Source: Chitinibacter fontanus (lineage in GTDB: Bacteria > Pseudomonadota > Gammaproteobacteria > Burkholderiales > Chitinibacteraceae). From it: a DNA stretch of 64,000 bases. The stretch covers positions 1,949,665 to 2,013,664 of the forward strand of contig NZ_CP058952.1 of the NCBI RefSeq assembly GCF_013423785.1, written 5' to 3'. The position numbers were made by a program, and so were the translations under genes. Shown piece by piece: positions 8,528-16,360 of the stretch (the stretch's first letter is position 1; every line of letters begins with the position of its first letter). The notes beneath the pieces were generated by a model that made no database searches, was not told the origin of the DNA, and saw only the letters and a program-made list of their open reading frames with translations.

Positions 8528-8564
8528 CAATGCGCTCAACACTCTCTCACTTCGTTCGCTGAGC
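8522..8564 (+). other. attC-like half-site remnant after the AT-rich gene
   Basis: The stop codon runs into CTAACAATGCGCTCAAC and then CTCACTTCGTTCGCTGAG, which resembles the first half and stem of integron attC sites (core RYYYAAC; here 6 of 7). The matching second half ending in GTTRRRY is not seen before the terminator at 8629. A GTTGGAT at 7905-7911, right after the yjdM stop, fits GTTRRRY and could mark the other border. No integrase gene is in the window. Confidence 0.45.
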
Positions 8565-8628
8565 ATCTCCAAGCCTATTCCACCCATCACCGTAAAAACC
8601 GGCATTGTGCTGTAAGCGTGTAAAATAA

Positions 8629-8658
8629 GCCCGCGTTGCCTTTTTGCACGCGGGTTTT
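8629..8658 (+). terminator. terminator between the AT-rich gene and the radical SAM gene
   Basis: Stem CCCGCG (8630-8635) with CGCGGG (8649-8654), extended by TTGC/GCA, then TTTT. It ends only about ten bases before the next coding start. Confidence 0.7.
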
Positions 8659-8668
8659 GTGAGTGCCA

Positions 8669-10579
8669 ATGACTGCTTTTCGTGTTTTATCGCTAATCCC
8701 TCCCATGACGCAATTGAATACGCCGTATCCGTCGACGGCGTATATCACCGGCTTTTTACGCTCTGAGGTGGGTGGGCGGCTGGATGCGCGGCAGGAAGAT
8801 TTGGCGCTCGCGCTGGTTCTGCGCCTGTTTTCGCGTCAAGGTTTGGCCGAAATTCGCGACGCGGCGAGTAAAATCCCCGCGCGCAAGCAAAGCCATCAGG
8901 TGCAGCATTTTCTGCTGAACTTCGATCATTACGACGCGACGATCACGCCGACCATCGCCTTTTTGCAGGGGCGCGATAGTACGGTGAGTCATCGCATCGT
9001 CAGCCGTGCTTTTCTACCCGAAGGCGCGCGCTTTGCGCCGATTGACGCGTACACCATCGACGATAACGAAGACACGATGGCTTGGGCGTTTGGTGCGCTC
9101 GGCACGCAAGACCGCGCCCGCCATTTGGCGACGATGTATCTGAATGACTTGGCCGACGTAATTCGTGATGCGATTGATCCGCGCTTTGAATTCGTGCGCT
9201 ACGCCGAATCGCTGGCAATGTCGCAGCCGAATTTTCAGCCACTCGCCGCCGCGCTGGCCGCGCCACACAATCTGGTCGACGCGACTTTGCACGATTTAAG
9301 CTTGGCGGCTGTTGCCAAGCATCAGCCGAATCTGGTGCTGATTTCAGTGCCATTCCCCGGTGCGGTATACGCCGCTTTCCGAATTTCACAAAGCATCCGA
9401 GGGCAATATCCCGAGATTAAAATCGCGCTGGGCGGTGGTTTTGCAAATACCGAATTGCGCGAGCTGACCGAGCCGCGCGTGTTTGATTACTTTGATTTTG
9501 TCACGCTCGACGACGGCGAGCGCCCGCTGTTGGCGCTGATCGACCATTTGCAGGGCAAACGCTCGCAGCAGCGTTTGGTGCGCACCTTTATCCGTGAAGA
9601 TGGAAAGGTCAAATACATTAACCTAATGGAAGCCGACGTGCCGTTTTCCGACGTCGGTACGCCAACATGGGATGGCCTGCCGCTTGATCGCTACCTGTCA
9701 TTACTCGATATGCTGAACCCGATGCACCGCCTGTGGTCGGATGGACGCTGGAATAAGCTGACGATTGCGCACGGCTGCTATTGGAAGAAATGCAGCTTCT
9801 GCGATATTACGCTCGACTATATTTCTCGCTATGAAACGACGACGGCTGAAATGCTGGTCGATCGCATCGAGGCGATTATCGAAGAAACAGGTCAAACGGG
9901 TTTCCATTTTGTCGACGAAGCCGCGCCGCCAAAAATGCTGCGCGCGCTGGCCGAGGAGCTGCTGCGCCGCAAAGTGTCGATTTCGTGGTGGGGCAATATC
10001 CGCTTTGAAAAATCGTTCACGCCAGAGCTGTGCCAATTGCTCGCCGATAGCGGCTGTATCGCGATTTCGGGCGGGCTCGAAGTGGCATCGGATCGCCTGC
10101 TGAAATTAATGAAAAAAGGCGTATCAGTCGATCAGGTCGCGCGCGTGACCTATGGTTTTGCCGAAGCCGGGATTTTGGTCCACGCCTATTTGATGTACGG
10201 CTTTCCAACGCAAACGGTGCAAGACACCGTCGATGCGCTCGAATACGTGCGCCAGCTCTTCGAGCACGGCTGTATTCAATCGGGCTTTTTCCATCGCTTT
10301 GCCTGTACCGTGCACTCGCCCGTGGGCAAAAATCCGGAAGAATACGGCGTGGAGCTGATTCCGCTGCCGCCAGTGAGTTTTGCCAAAAATGACGTCGGCT
10401 TTATCGATAAAACGCCGATCGACCATGATTTAATGGGGCAGGGGCTGAATAAAGCCTTGTATAACTTCATGCATGGCATTGGTGTGGAAGAAGACGTGCG
10501 CGCTTGGTTTGATTGCAAAGTGCCGCGCCCGACGGTGCATCGCCACTTTATCGAGCGAGCGTTACAAAGCCGTGGCTAG
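8669..10579 (+). CDS. B12-binding-type radical SAM protein
   Basis: About 636 residues in two parts: an N-terminal half like the cobalamin-binding domain of BchE/class B radical SAM enzymes (SLIPPMTQLNTPYPSTAYITGFLR-like opening, LVLISVPFPGAVYAA, IALGGGFANTE), then a radical SAM domain. The cluster motif reads HGC-YWKK-C-SF-C, that is C-X4-C-X2-C, not the canonical C-X3-C-X2-C. No DxHxxG cobalamin-ligating motif is evident. Substrate unknown. The frame also has GTG at 8663; neither start has a clear ribosome site, and a terminator sits directly upstream. Neighbours give no pathway clue. Confidence 0.8.
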   Translation: MTAFRVLSLIPPMTQLNTPYPSTAYITGFLRSEVGGRLDARQEDLALALVLRLFSRQGLAEIRDAASKIPARKQSHQVQHFLLNFDHYDATITPTIAFLQGRDSTVSHRIVSRAFLPEGARFAPIDAYTIDDNEDTMAWAFGALGTQDRARHLATMYLNDLADVIRDAIDPRFEFVRYAESLAMSQPNFQPLAAALAAPHNLVDATLHDLSLAAVAKHQPNLVLISVPFPGAVYAAFRISQSIRGQYPEIKIALGGGFANTELRELTEPRVFDYFDFVTLDDGERPLLALIDHLQGKRSQQRLVRTFIREDGKVKYINLMEADVPFSDVGTPTWDGLPLDRYLSLLDMLNPMHRLWSDGRWNKLTIAHGCYWKKCSFCDITLDYISRYETTTAEMLVDRIEAIIEETGQTGFHFVDEAAPPKMLRALAEELLRRKVSISWWGNIRFEKSFTPELCQLLADSGCIAISGGLEVASDRLLKLMKKGVSVDQVARVTYGFAEAGILVHAYLMYGFPTQTVQDTVDALEYVRQLFEHGCIQSGFFHRFACTVHSPVGKNPEEYGVELIPLPPVSFAKNDVGFIDKTPIDHDLMGQGLNKALYNFMHGIGVEEDVRAWFDCKVPRPTVHRHFIERALQSRG

Positions 10580-10671
10580 GCTGCGGGCTGTGTATTGGGC
10601 AAAAGGCATTATCCAGAAACAACTAGCCAGCTATACCAATGTGGGTATGGTTGGTCTCAAGGCAGGGCTGT

Positions 10672-10890
10672 ATGACTACACCGCAAAAAAATAATCCGCA
10701 GCACGGCATTACGCTAGAGCAAATGCTGACCGATTTGGTCGAGCATTTCGGCTGGAAAGGGCTGCATAAACAGATTCCGCTGCAATGCTTTTTCAACGAG
10801 CCGTCGATTAAATCCAGCCTGAAATTCTTGCGCCGCACGCCGTGGGCGCGCGCCAAGGTTGAGGAGTTGGATGCAAAGATGCGACGTTAG
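10672..10890 (+). CDS. VF530/DUF2132 family small protein
   Basis: A 72-residue protein matching the VF530 (DUF2132) family: HGITLEQMLTDLVEHFGW, IPLQCFFNEPSIKSSLKFLRRTPWAR and a short helix. Members are described as small helical DNA-binding-like proteins of unknown role. The frame is open from ATG 10639, but ATG 10672 is preceded by AAGGCAGGG and gives the usual family length. It follows the radical SAM gene by 92 bases on the same strand. Confidence 0.85.
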   Translation: MTTPQKNNPQHGITLEQMLTDLVEHFGWKGLHKQIPLQCFFNEPSIKSSLKFLRRTPWARAKVEELDAKMRR

Positions 10891-10955
10891 TCTCAGCTTG
10901 TATTTCTTGCAATTTGTCAAAAATAAAATGTGTGTATGGCTAGGGGGCAAATTGC

Positions 10956-12101
10956 ATGAATGAGGCAGTAAAACCAAGCATTTTGATTGTGGATGACGAG
11001 GCGTTAACAAGAAAAGTCATCGCGCAATATTTGCAAGCTCAGTTTGAGGTGGTAGAAGCGGTTGATGGCGCAGATGGGCTGAACAAAGCGCGCGAGTTGA
11101 TGCCTGTGGCCGTCATCGCCGATGTGAATATGCCAGGCATGAATGGATTTGCTTTGTGCAAAGCCATTTGTGATGACTTTGAGCTATCCGACATCCCGGT
11201 CATGTTGATGTCGGCCGAAGAAAACACCGACGAACTATTAAAAGTCTACGATGTGGGCGGGCAAGGTTTTATTACCAAGCCAATTAATCATAAATTGCTG
11301 CTGTCCCGTATCGCTCACATGCTGCAAATCTGTCGTGGTTACGAGCAGCTGAAAACCCAAATCCACGCCGCCACCAGCACTGCCTTCACGGTCATGAGTA
11401 ATATGAGTGAAATTGGCATGGTGATGGAAATGCTTAAATCCCTCAATTATTGCCATACTCCGGGTGACTTGGCGCATCAGGTACTTGCCGCGCTACAACG
11501 CTTTACGCTGGATGGTGTTGTTCAGCTGGATACCGAGCCAGAGCCGCTGGTTTTGAATGTACGTGGCGAAGCGTCTGGGGTGGAGCGGGCGATTTTGCTG
11601 CAAATGGCAAAAATGGATCGGGTGGTTCAATATCGTTCACGCTTGTCGATTAACTATCCCCATGTGAAATTAATTGTGAACAATATGCCAATCACCGATG
11701 AGGCCTTGTGCGGCCGCTTACGTGACCATTTGGCCATTTTGATTGAGGCGGCCGAGGCTAGATTCGAGGCGATTAATGTCAAAGCCAATTTGCTGGCAAC
11801 CCAGAATCGGCTGGAAATCATGCGCTCGATTCAATCGCTGACGGGTGCTTTGTTGGAGATTGATCACCAGCAGCGCGAAGGTAAGGCGATCCGGTCCGTG
11901 CTATTAAGTGATGTATTGATGGAGCTGGAGCAATCTTTATCCGCCTTTGGTTTGACCGATAACCAAGAAGAAAACTTGCTTAATATTGTGCGCGCCGGTT
12001 GGGATAAGATCAGCGCCACCTATGAGGATGAGTCCGTTTTGCAAGATAAACTAACCCAGATTGCGCAAACCCTGAAAATGTCACTGGAGCAATCGGCATA
12101 A
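10956..12101 (+). CDS. response regulator with unrecognised C-terminal domain
   Basis: Residues 7-125 form a receiver domain: acidic pair Asp13-Asp14, phospho-acceptor Asp56 in VIADVNMPGMNG, LMSAEE with the conserved Ser, and FITKPIN with the conserved Lys. The remaining 255 residues are largely helical and show no HTH, GGDEF, EAL, HD-GYP or kinase motif. It is therefore likely a signalling output of a kind not named here, or a protein-interaction module. No kinase is adjacent; the nearest orphan kinase in the window is at 47.2 kb. ATG is preceded by TAGGGGG. Confidence 0.85.
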   Translation: MNEAVKPSILIVDDEALTRKVIAQYLQAQFEVVEAVDGADGLNKARELMPVAVIADVNMPGMNGFALCKAICDDFELSDIPVMLMSAEENTDELLKVYDVGGQGFITKPINHKLLLSRIAHMLQICRGYEQLKTQIHAATSTAFTVMSNMSEIGMVMEMLKSLNYCHTPGDLAHQVLAALQRFTLDGVVQLDTEPEPLVLNVRGEASGVERAILLQMAKMDRVVQYRSRLSINYPHVKLIVNNMPITDEALCGRLRDHLAILIEAAEARFEAINVKANLLATQNRLEIMRSIQSLTGALLEIDHQQREGKAIRSVLLSDVLMELEQSLSAFGLTDNQEENLLNIVRAGWDKISATYEDESVLQDKLTQIAQTLKMSLEQSA

Positions 12102-12130
12102 TTTTTTGAGCGGGTGGCTGGGAGGAAAAA

Positions 12131-12151
12131 AGCGGCTGAGGGCCGTTTTTT
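12131..12151 (+). terminator. weak terminator after the response regulator
   Basis: Short stem CGGC (12133-12136) with GCCG (12142-12145), an outer A-T pair and six T's. Confidence 0.45.
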
Positions 12152-12189
12152 ACGTGTATAGGACATGTACATATTCACACAAAATGTAA

Positions 12190-12218
12190 TTCGACTACGT
12201 AGTAAATTGGCGTATTAT
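12190..12218 (+). promoter_or_regulatory. possible promoter of the 75-residue gene
   Basis: TATTAT (12213-12218, 5 of 6 to the -10 consensus) lies 17 bases after a poor -35 (TTCGAC, 12190-12195). The surrounding DNA is markedly AT-rich. Confidence 0.3.
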
Positions 12219-12256
12219 ACAGTCATAAACTACACAAATGACCCAAGGAGTGAATC

Positions 12257-12484
12257 ATGTTAATGCTGATTTCATCACTAATCGAACGATTTTCAGGTGC
12301 TAGCTACGCATTGCCAGTGAATACTCGCGTGAATGTAGTGAATCAATTTGGCAACGAGCGCTACGATGGCCGCGTGTTAAAAGTTGAGGGCAACCGCGCC
12401 CGGGTTTGCTGGCCAAAAGGGGTTAAAACCGATGAATATCTGAGTGATCTGGTGCCGATCGACGAAGATGTCCGGTTTCAATAA
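12257..12484 (+). CDS. hypothetical small protein with SH3/Tudor-like barrel pattern
   Basis: 75 residues, not a family I can name. After a short hydrophobic N-terminus (MLMLISSLIERF), the alternating pattern VNVVNQFGNERYDGRVLKVEGNRARVCWPKG looks like the strands of a small beta-barrel of SH3/Tudor type. A good AAGGAG ribosome site stands before the ATG and the gene is framed by a promoter-like element and a strong terminator (12530), so it is a self-contained unit and very likely real. Confidence 0.7.
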   Translation: MLMLISSLIERFSGASYALPVNTRVNVVNQFGNERYDGRVLKVEGNRARVCWPKGVKTDEYLSDLVPIDEDVRFQ

Positions 12485-12529
12485 GCCAGATCAATGTAGC
12501 GCTTGCTAAATGAGTGCTAGCTAAATCTA

Positions 12530-12563
12530 AGCCACTGTGATTGCTGCAGTGGCTTTGTTTTTT
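12530..12563 (+). terminator. terminator of the 75-residue gene
   Basis: Stem AGCCACTG (12530-12537) with CAGTGGCT (12547-12554), then TTGTTTTTTG. Confidence 0.85.
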
Positions 12564-12753
12564 GTACCGGCTAAAAGGTATTGATCAGGATATTAGATTG
12601 CGTCTAATTCAAGAGCATATACCCTGTGGTGTATTCGGTGCGCAGAGCGTCGCTAGTTGTAAGCAAGAATGTAAAAAAGCTTTTAGTCTAGGCCGTCAGC
12701 GCTTATGATCAGCATTCCATCTTTGATCATTGATAATGTGCGATTGATCTAAT

Positions 12754-13542
12754 ATGCCCACCTACAAACCTCGCAGCGCCGATTATGTGCGCACCGAAAT
12801 CGACGGCCAGCGGCGTAAATTACTGAGCCGACGGGCCTTTGACCAATTCAATGCTTCGGTGCTCGGCCTGGGGGATTTGACGCTCGAATCCAAGCCGACC
12901 GACGCGATTGCGGCGGTGTTTGATCTGGAAGGTTTTACCCAGTTTTGTAATCAGATTGACCCGCATTTATCAGTACCCAGTTTTTTGCATCCATTTTTAA
13001 CTTGGTTGATGGCCGAGCTGCGCAATGAGATGAAGCAAAAAGATGAAGAAGAGGGGGTGGCACTCTGGTGCCCATTGCCATTCTTTACCAAGTTTCTCGG
13101 CGATGGCTTATTGGTGATCTGGTCGAGTAAGGGCTTATCGCAAGCGGCGATGCGCAATGTGATTGCCAGCGCTTGGAGTATTTGCAAAAAATATCAGCAT
13201 GACTTTTTACCCTCGCTGAAATCGCGCGTGGCCGAGCCGCCTAGTCGCCTACGGGTTGGCTTGGCGCGCGGTACGGTGTATTCGGTGGGTGAGGGTAACG
13301 ATTACATTGGCTCGTGCATCAATATGGCTTCGCGCTTGCAAAAGCTGCCCAGCATCAGCTTTGCGTTTAACCGACGGGGTTTTGATCTGGAAGATGATCG
13401 CACCACGCCGTTTTTTACCGATCGCATCGTCACGCGGGAAGTCTCGGTCCGCGGGATTGGCGACGGGGAGCTGGTATGTATTCTGCGTAGTGAGTTCGAG
13501 AAAATGAAATCGGCTGATAAAAAACTCTATCGCGAGGTGTAG
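12754..13542 (+). CDS. class III adenylate/guanylate cyclase-like protein
   Basis: 262 residues carrying one class III nucleotidyl cyclase domain. FDLEGFTQF supplies the first metal Asp (near residue 55), TKFLGDGLLVIW the substrate Lys and second Asp (near 113-118), and YIGSCINMASRLQ the Asn and Arg that stabilise the transition state. All expected catalytic positions seem filled, so it could make cAMP or cGMP; which one cannot be decided. No membrane or sensor domain is attached. A deaminase gene follows after 7 bases, suggesting co-transcription. The upstream 269 bases hold only the previous terminator and no clear promoter. Confidence 0.75.
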   Translation: MPTYKPRSADYVRTEIDGQRRKLLSRRAFDQFNASVLGLGDLTLESKPTDAIAAVFDLEGFTQFCNQIDPHLSVPSFLHPFLTWLMAELRNEMKQKDEEEGVALWCPLPFFTKFLGDGLLVIWSSKGLSQAAMRNVIASAWSICKKYQHDFLPSLKSRVAEPPSRLRVGLARGTVYSVGEGNDYIGSCINMASRLQKLPSISFAFNRRGFDLEDDRTTPFFTDRIVTREVSVRGIGDGELVCILRSEFEKMKSADKKLYREV

Positions 13543-13549
13543 TCCGCTG

Positions 13550-14041
13550 ATGTTTCGCGCTGTTGAGCATCCTCATCCTGATTTTATGTTGGCAGCGCTA
13601 GAGCAGGCCCGTTTGGCCTTGGCCGCCGGCAATTTGCCAATTGGCGCGGTGATTGTGCATGAAGGGCAAATCATTGCCCGTGCTCACAATGCCGTTGATG
13701 TGCCTGCCAACGATACCCAGCATGCGGAGCTATTGGCGATTCAAAGCGTGGCGCCTTTTTTGGCGGCACATAAACATCAATGCACGCTCTATACCACGCT
13801 AGAGCCCTGCATGATGTGTCTGGGCGCCATCATCAATGTTGGCATCGATGCGCTCGTCATTGGAGCTGCAGATACGTGGGTGGGGGCTTTGGGCTTGTTG
13901 GCGCATGGGGACTACTATCGCTACAAAGCTGAGTCCTTGGTGGTGAGTCAGGGCTTTATGGAGCAAGAATCCCAAGCGCTACTCAATGAATATGTGCAGC
14001 GCAAAGGTATACGGCAGCATTTGGCACAAAGCCTAAAATAG
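13550..14041 (+). CDS. nucleoside/base deaminase, CDA superfamily
   Basis: 163 residues with the zinc-dependent deaminase signature: HAE (near residue 62, catalytic Glu) and PCMMC (near 90, two Cys ligands), plus LPIGAVIVHEG at the substrate pocket. It resembles TadA and guanine-deaminase-type enzymes but lacks the TadA-typical KTGAAGS segment (it has TWVGALGLL), so a free base or nucleoside is a likelier substrate than tRNA. Probably co-transcribed with the cyclase-like gene upstream. Confidence 0.8.
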   Translation: MFRAVEHPHPDFMLAALEQARLALAAGNLPIGAVIVHEGQIIARAHNAVDVPANDTQHAELLAIQSVAPFLAAHKHQCTLYTTLEPCMMCLGAIINVGIDALVIGAADTWVGALGLLAHGDYYRYKAESLVVSQGFMEQESQALLNEYVQRKGIRQHLAQSLK

Positions 14042-14060
14042 GCTACTGAATAAACAATAA

Positions 14061-14086
14061 AAAAGCCACCGCATGCGGTGGCTTTT
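14061..14086. terminator. shared convergent terminator
   Basis: Symmetrical hairpin AAAAGCCACCGC-AT-GCGGTGGCTTTTT serving the deaminase gene (+) and dsbA (-). Confidence 0.9.
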
Positions 14087-14103
14087 TCTGTAGGGCGATA
14101 AGT

Positions 14104-14757
14104 TTATTTTTTCGCTTTAGCTGCTGTCGGGGCTTTGTTTTTCGCCAGTAATTCGTTGATCACTTTGGTGATGGTATCGTCTTCGCGGCCCACCATCGAT
14201 GGGCTAGTCACCCATTTACCATTGACGATAAACATCGGCACGCCATCAACTGCATAGGTTTTGGTCAGCTCACTGAGCTTGTTGAGCTGGTTTTTAGTAG
14301 AGAAACCATTGTAGTTGGCTTTAAATTTATTAACGTCGATACCTTGTTTTTTCACCCAGTCAAATAGTACGTCTTCCTTACGTAGCTCGATGCGGTCTTG
14401 CTGAATGGCTTTGAATACGGCCATTTGATGCTTTTTGGTTAAGCCCATAGCTTCGAGTGCGAGGAAAATCTTTGCATGACCTTCCATGTCATTGCGGCCA
14501 TCCCACATTACATGCACACGGCGGAAATTAACATTGGCTGGCAGTTTGGCTTCCCAAGCTTCTACTGATGGCTCAATCGCAAAGCAGTGTGGGCAGCCAT
14601 ACCAGAAAAACTCAATTACTTCTTGTTTGCCTGCCACTGCGATAGGTTGAGGCTGTGCTAGTGGCTTGTAATCTTTACCTTCGGTAAAGGCGTGCGCGCC
14701 CGTAGCGGCCAACAAGCTGGCAGTGACCACAAAAGTTTTAATCCATTGTTTTAACAT
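14104..14757 (-). CDS. dsbA: thiol:disulfide interchange protein DsbA
   Basis: Periplasmic oxidase that introduces disulfide bonds into exported proteins. A Sec signal peptide (1-23, ending GAHA) precedes FFWYGCPHC with the redox pair Cys55-Cys58 in the classical CPHC form, and the cis-proline loop GVPMFIVNG lies near residue 170. The Lys-rich C-terminus is unusual but harmless. The 217 residues are normal for DsbA. It follows the SPOR-domain gene (14812-15498) on the same strand, an arrangement common in betaproteobacteria. Confidence 0.95.
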   Translation of the reverse strand: MLKQWIKTFVVTASLLAATGAHAFTEGKDYKPLAQPQPIAVAGKQEVIEFFWYGCPHCFAIEPSVEAWEAKLPANVNFRRVHVMWDGRNDMEGHAKIFLALEAMGLTKKHQMAVFKAIQQDRIELRKEDVLFDWVKKQGIDVNKFKANYNGFSTKNQLNKLSELTKTYAVDGVPMFIVNGKWVTSPSMVGREDDTITKVINELLAKNKAPTAAKAKK

Positions 14758-14811
14758 CTTCGGCTCCAGTCAGACTTGAGGGCAGGTCAGCGCCTGCCGG
14801 CTTTAAAAGGC

Positions 14812-15498
14812 TTAGTTCACTTTAATAATCGTGCTATCGATACCGTTATTTTTAAGCAAATTACGGGTGCGCTCCAGATCGGCTGGGTCGGTAAATGGCC
14901 CTACCCGGACACGATGCCAAACCCCTTTTTCAGGAACATCAGTCGTCTGGATGCGAGACTCAATCCCTAATAAGGCCAATTTGGCTTTTAGGTTATCGGC
15001 ATCGTTTTCATTTTGGAAGGCGCCCACCTGCAGTAAGCCAGCCTTTGGTGCTGCTGCGCTAGAAGCTGCAGAGGCGCTCGGCTTCGGTTTGGCGCTGGTG
15101 CTTGGCTCTTTAGGGGCTGCGTTCGTTTTTTCGCTGGCTTCCGGCAGCATTTTGTAAAAATCGAATCGATCTTCACTGGCGTTCACTGCTTCCGGTTTGC
15201 TGGCGGCTGGCACGACGGTTACGACAGGTACGGCATCTTTGCCATTGCCTGGTTGCAAGATTTCTGGCGCTGAGGTGGCGGTTTCCGGGCCAGAGGCGAG
15301 CATTTCATTTGGCGTTGCTTTCTCTTTACTAAATGGATTGCCGCTGTAGTTCAGATACAGCGCCACCGCGACAGCAATGCCAATACCGACAAACAGGCCA
15401 ACTAGTAGCCCAGTTAATAAAGAGCTACCACCTGATTTGGAACCATTACTTGCGTTGGAACGACTGCTACTACGGCTTGACTTCATGTCGCGGCTCAT
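14812..15498 (-). CDS. SPOR-domain (FtsN-like) cell division protein
   Basis: 228 residues: a Ser/Arg-rich cytoplasmic tail (1-27), one membrane span (LLTGLLVGLFVGIGIAVAVA, about 28-50), a long low-complexity periplasmic linker rich in Pro, Ala, Ser and Lys, and a C-terminal SPOR domain (GLLQVGAFQNENDADNLKAK onward) that binds denuded septal peptidoglycan. This layout is that of FtsN. The frame opens at 15612, but ATG 15498 is preceded by GGAGAA and starts just before the cytoplasmic tail. dsbA follows on the same strand. Confidence 0.85.
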   Translation of the reverse strand: MSRDMKSSRSSSRSNASNGSKSGGSSLLTGLLVGLFVGIGIAVAVALYLNYSGNPFSKEKATPNEMLASGPETATSAPEILQPGNGKDAVPVVTVVPAASKPEAVNASEDRFDFYKMLPEASEKTNAAPKEPSTSAKPKPSASAASSAAAPKAGLLQVGAFQNENDADNLKAKLALLGIESRIQTTDVPEKGVWHRVRVGPFTDPADLERTRNLLKNNGIDSTIIKVN

Positions 15499-15716
15499 AC
15501 TTTCTCCGGTGCGCGAACCATTAAATAACTGCTTGAGCCGTGATTCTACCCCGCTGAATGGGCTTGTCCAGTTGAACAGTCCCAGTTGGCATTGGTTTGC
15601 ATTTGAATTCACTATTTTGGCTACGCACAGCGGCGTGATCTGCTTTGAGTGGTGATTTGCACCACATTGCGCGTACTGCTCTGAGGCAGAAAAATGAAAA
15701 AAGTTTCATCAGGGGC

Positions 15717-15744
15717 TTGCGTAAATTTCTAGCTCAGGTAGAAT
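15717..15744 (+). promoter_or_regulatory. promoter of tRNA-Thr
   Basis: TTGCGT (15717-15722), 16 bases, TAGAAT (15739-15744). Start expected near 15751, six bases before the tRNA. Confidence 0.65.
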
Positions 15745-15756
15745 GCGCAGCTCTTA

Positions 15757-15832
15757 GCCGATGTAGCTCAGTTGGTAGAGCACCTGACTTGTAATCAGGG
15801 GGTCGCGAGTTCGATTCCTGCCGTCGGCACCA
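15757..15832 (+). tRNA. tRNA-Thr (anticodon TGT)
   Basis: Cloverleaf with acceptor GCCGATG/CGTCGGC, anticodon stem CCTGA/TCAGG around loop CTTGTAA (anticodon TGT), T-loop TTCGATT and encoded CCA (15830-15832). It is followed at once by its own terminator. Confidence 0.95.
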
Positions 15833-15840
15833 AGAAAATT

Positions 15841-15876
15841 AAACCCCTGCAAATGCAAATTTGCAGGGGTTTTCTC
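15841..15876 (+). terminator. terminator of tRNA-Thr
   Basis: Perfect 11-bp stem CCCCTGCAAAT/ATTTGCAGGGG with loop GCAA and four T's. Confidence 0.9.
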
Positions 15877-15993
15877 ATTTCTAGTCGCTATTTCCCACCC
15901 CTTACCCCTAATTGTTTTGCTCACACTGTCTCTAAGCGGCGGGGCTGGCTACGTATATGCTCACTACTGTTAAATAACTTTAGGTGATGCTCG

Positions 15994-16248
15994 ATGCAAT
16001 TTTTGGCTCTGCGTGTACGCAATGCGCTGCTGATGCACGGTTATGATGAGCAGCAATGTGAAATAACCGAGGCAATTGAGGGCGAGCATTTCGTGGAAAA
16101 ACTAATTGCAGTGGCGCGCATTCAATCTGTTTCTGAGCAATATATTCTGGTGTCGTCCTCGCATGGGCGGATGTTGTATTGGGAATATGAAGGTGGTTTT
16201 AGTGCGCTAAGAACACGTCTCGCGGCTGCAGGTCTGCTGATCGATTAA
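15994..16248 (+). CDS. hypothetical 84-residue protein
   Basis: No family recognised. The protein is a small alpha/beta type: a helix (FLALRVRNALLMHGY), acidic stretch, then LVSSSHGRMLYWEYEGG and a closing helix (ALRTRLAAAGLLID). No signal, membrane segment or metal-binding cysteines. AGGTGA sits seven bases before the ATG, which supports translation. It lies between tRNA-Thr and umuDC on the same strand, with the umuDC promoter between, so is probably independent of both. Confidence 0.6.
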   Translation: MQFLALRVRNALLMHGYDEQQCEITEAIEGEHFVEKLIAVARIQSVSEQYILVSSSHGRMLYWEYEGGFSALRTRLAAAGLLID

Positions 16249-16299
16249 GACAATGATGAGTTTTGCTGATGTATAGCTGCTAAACGGCGCAGCAAACTA

Positions 16300-16328
16300 T
16301 TATCAGAAAAGAACGATCGTTCTATAAT
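16300..16328 (+). promoter_or_regulatory. umuDC promoter with a GAAC-N4-GTTC operator
   Basis: TTATCA (16300-16305), 17 bases, perfect TATAAT (16323-16328). Filling the spacer is the perfect 14-bp palindrome AGAACGATCGTTCT (16310-16323), ideally placed to block RNA polymerase. Its form GAAC-N4-GTTC is that of Gram-positive LexA/DinR boxes, not the CTGT-N8-ACAG of E. coli and most betaproteobacteria. No CTGT-N8-ACAG was seen in this upstream region. Confidence 0.7.
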
Positions 16329-16360
16329 GACTAGATCTTATGCGGTAAAAAGGTCTAGCC

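Noticed and set aside
9000-9389. Overlapping minus-strand frames opposite the radical SAM gene
   Set aside because: Arginine/alanine-rich shadows caused by high G+C at third positions; no start signals.
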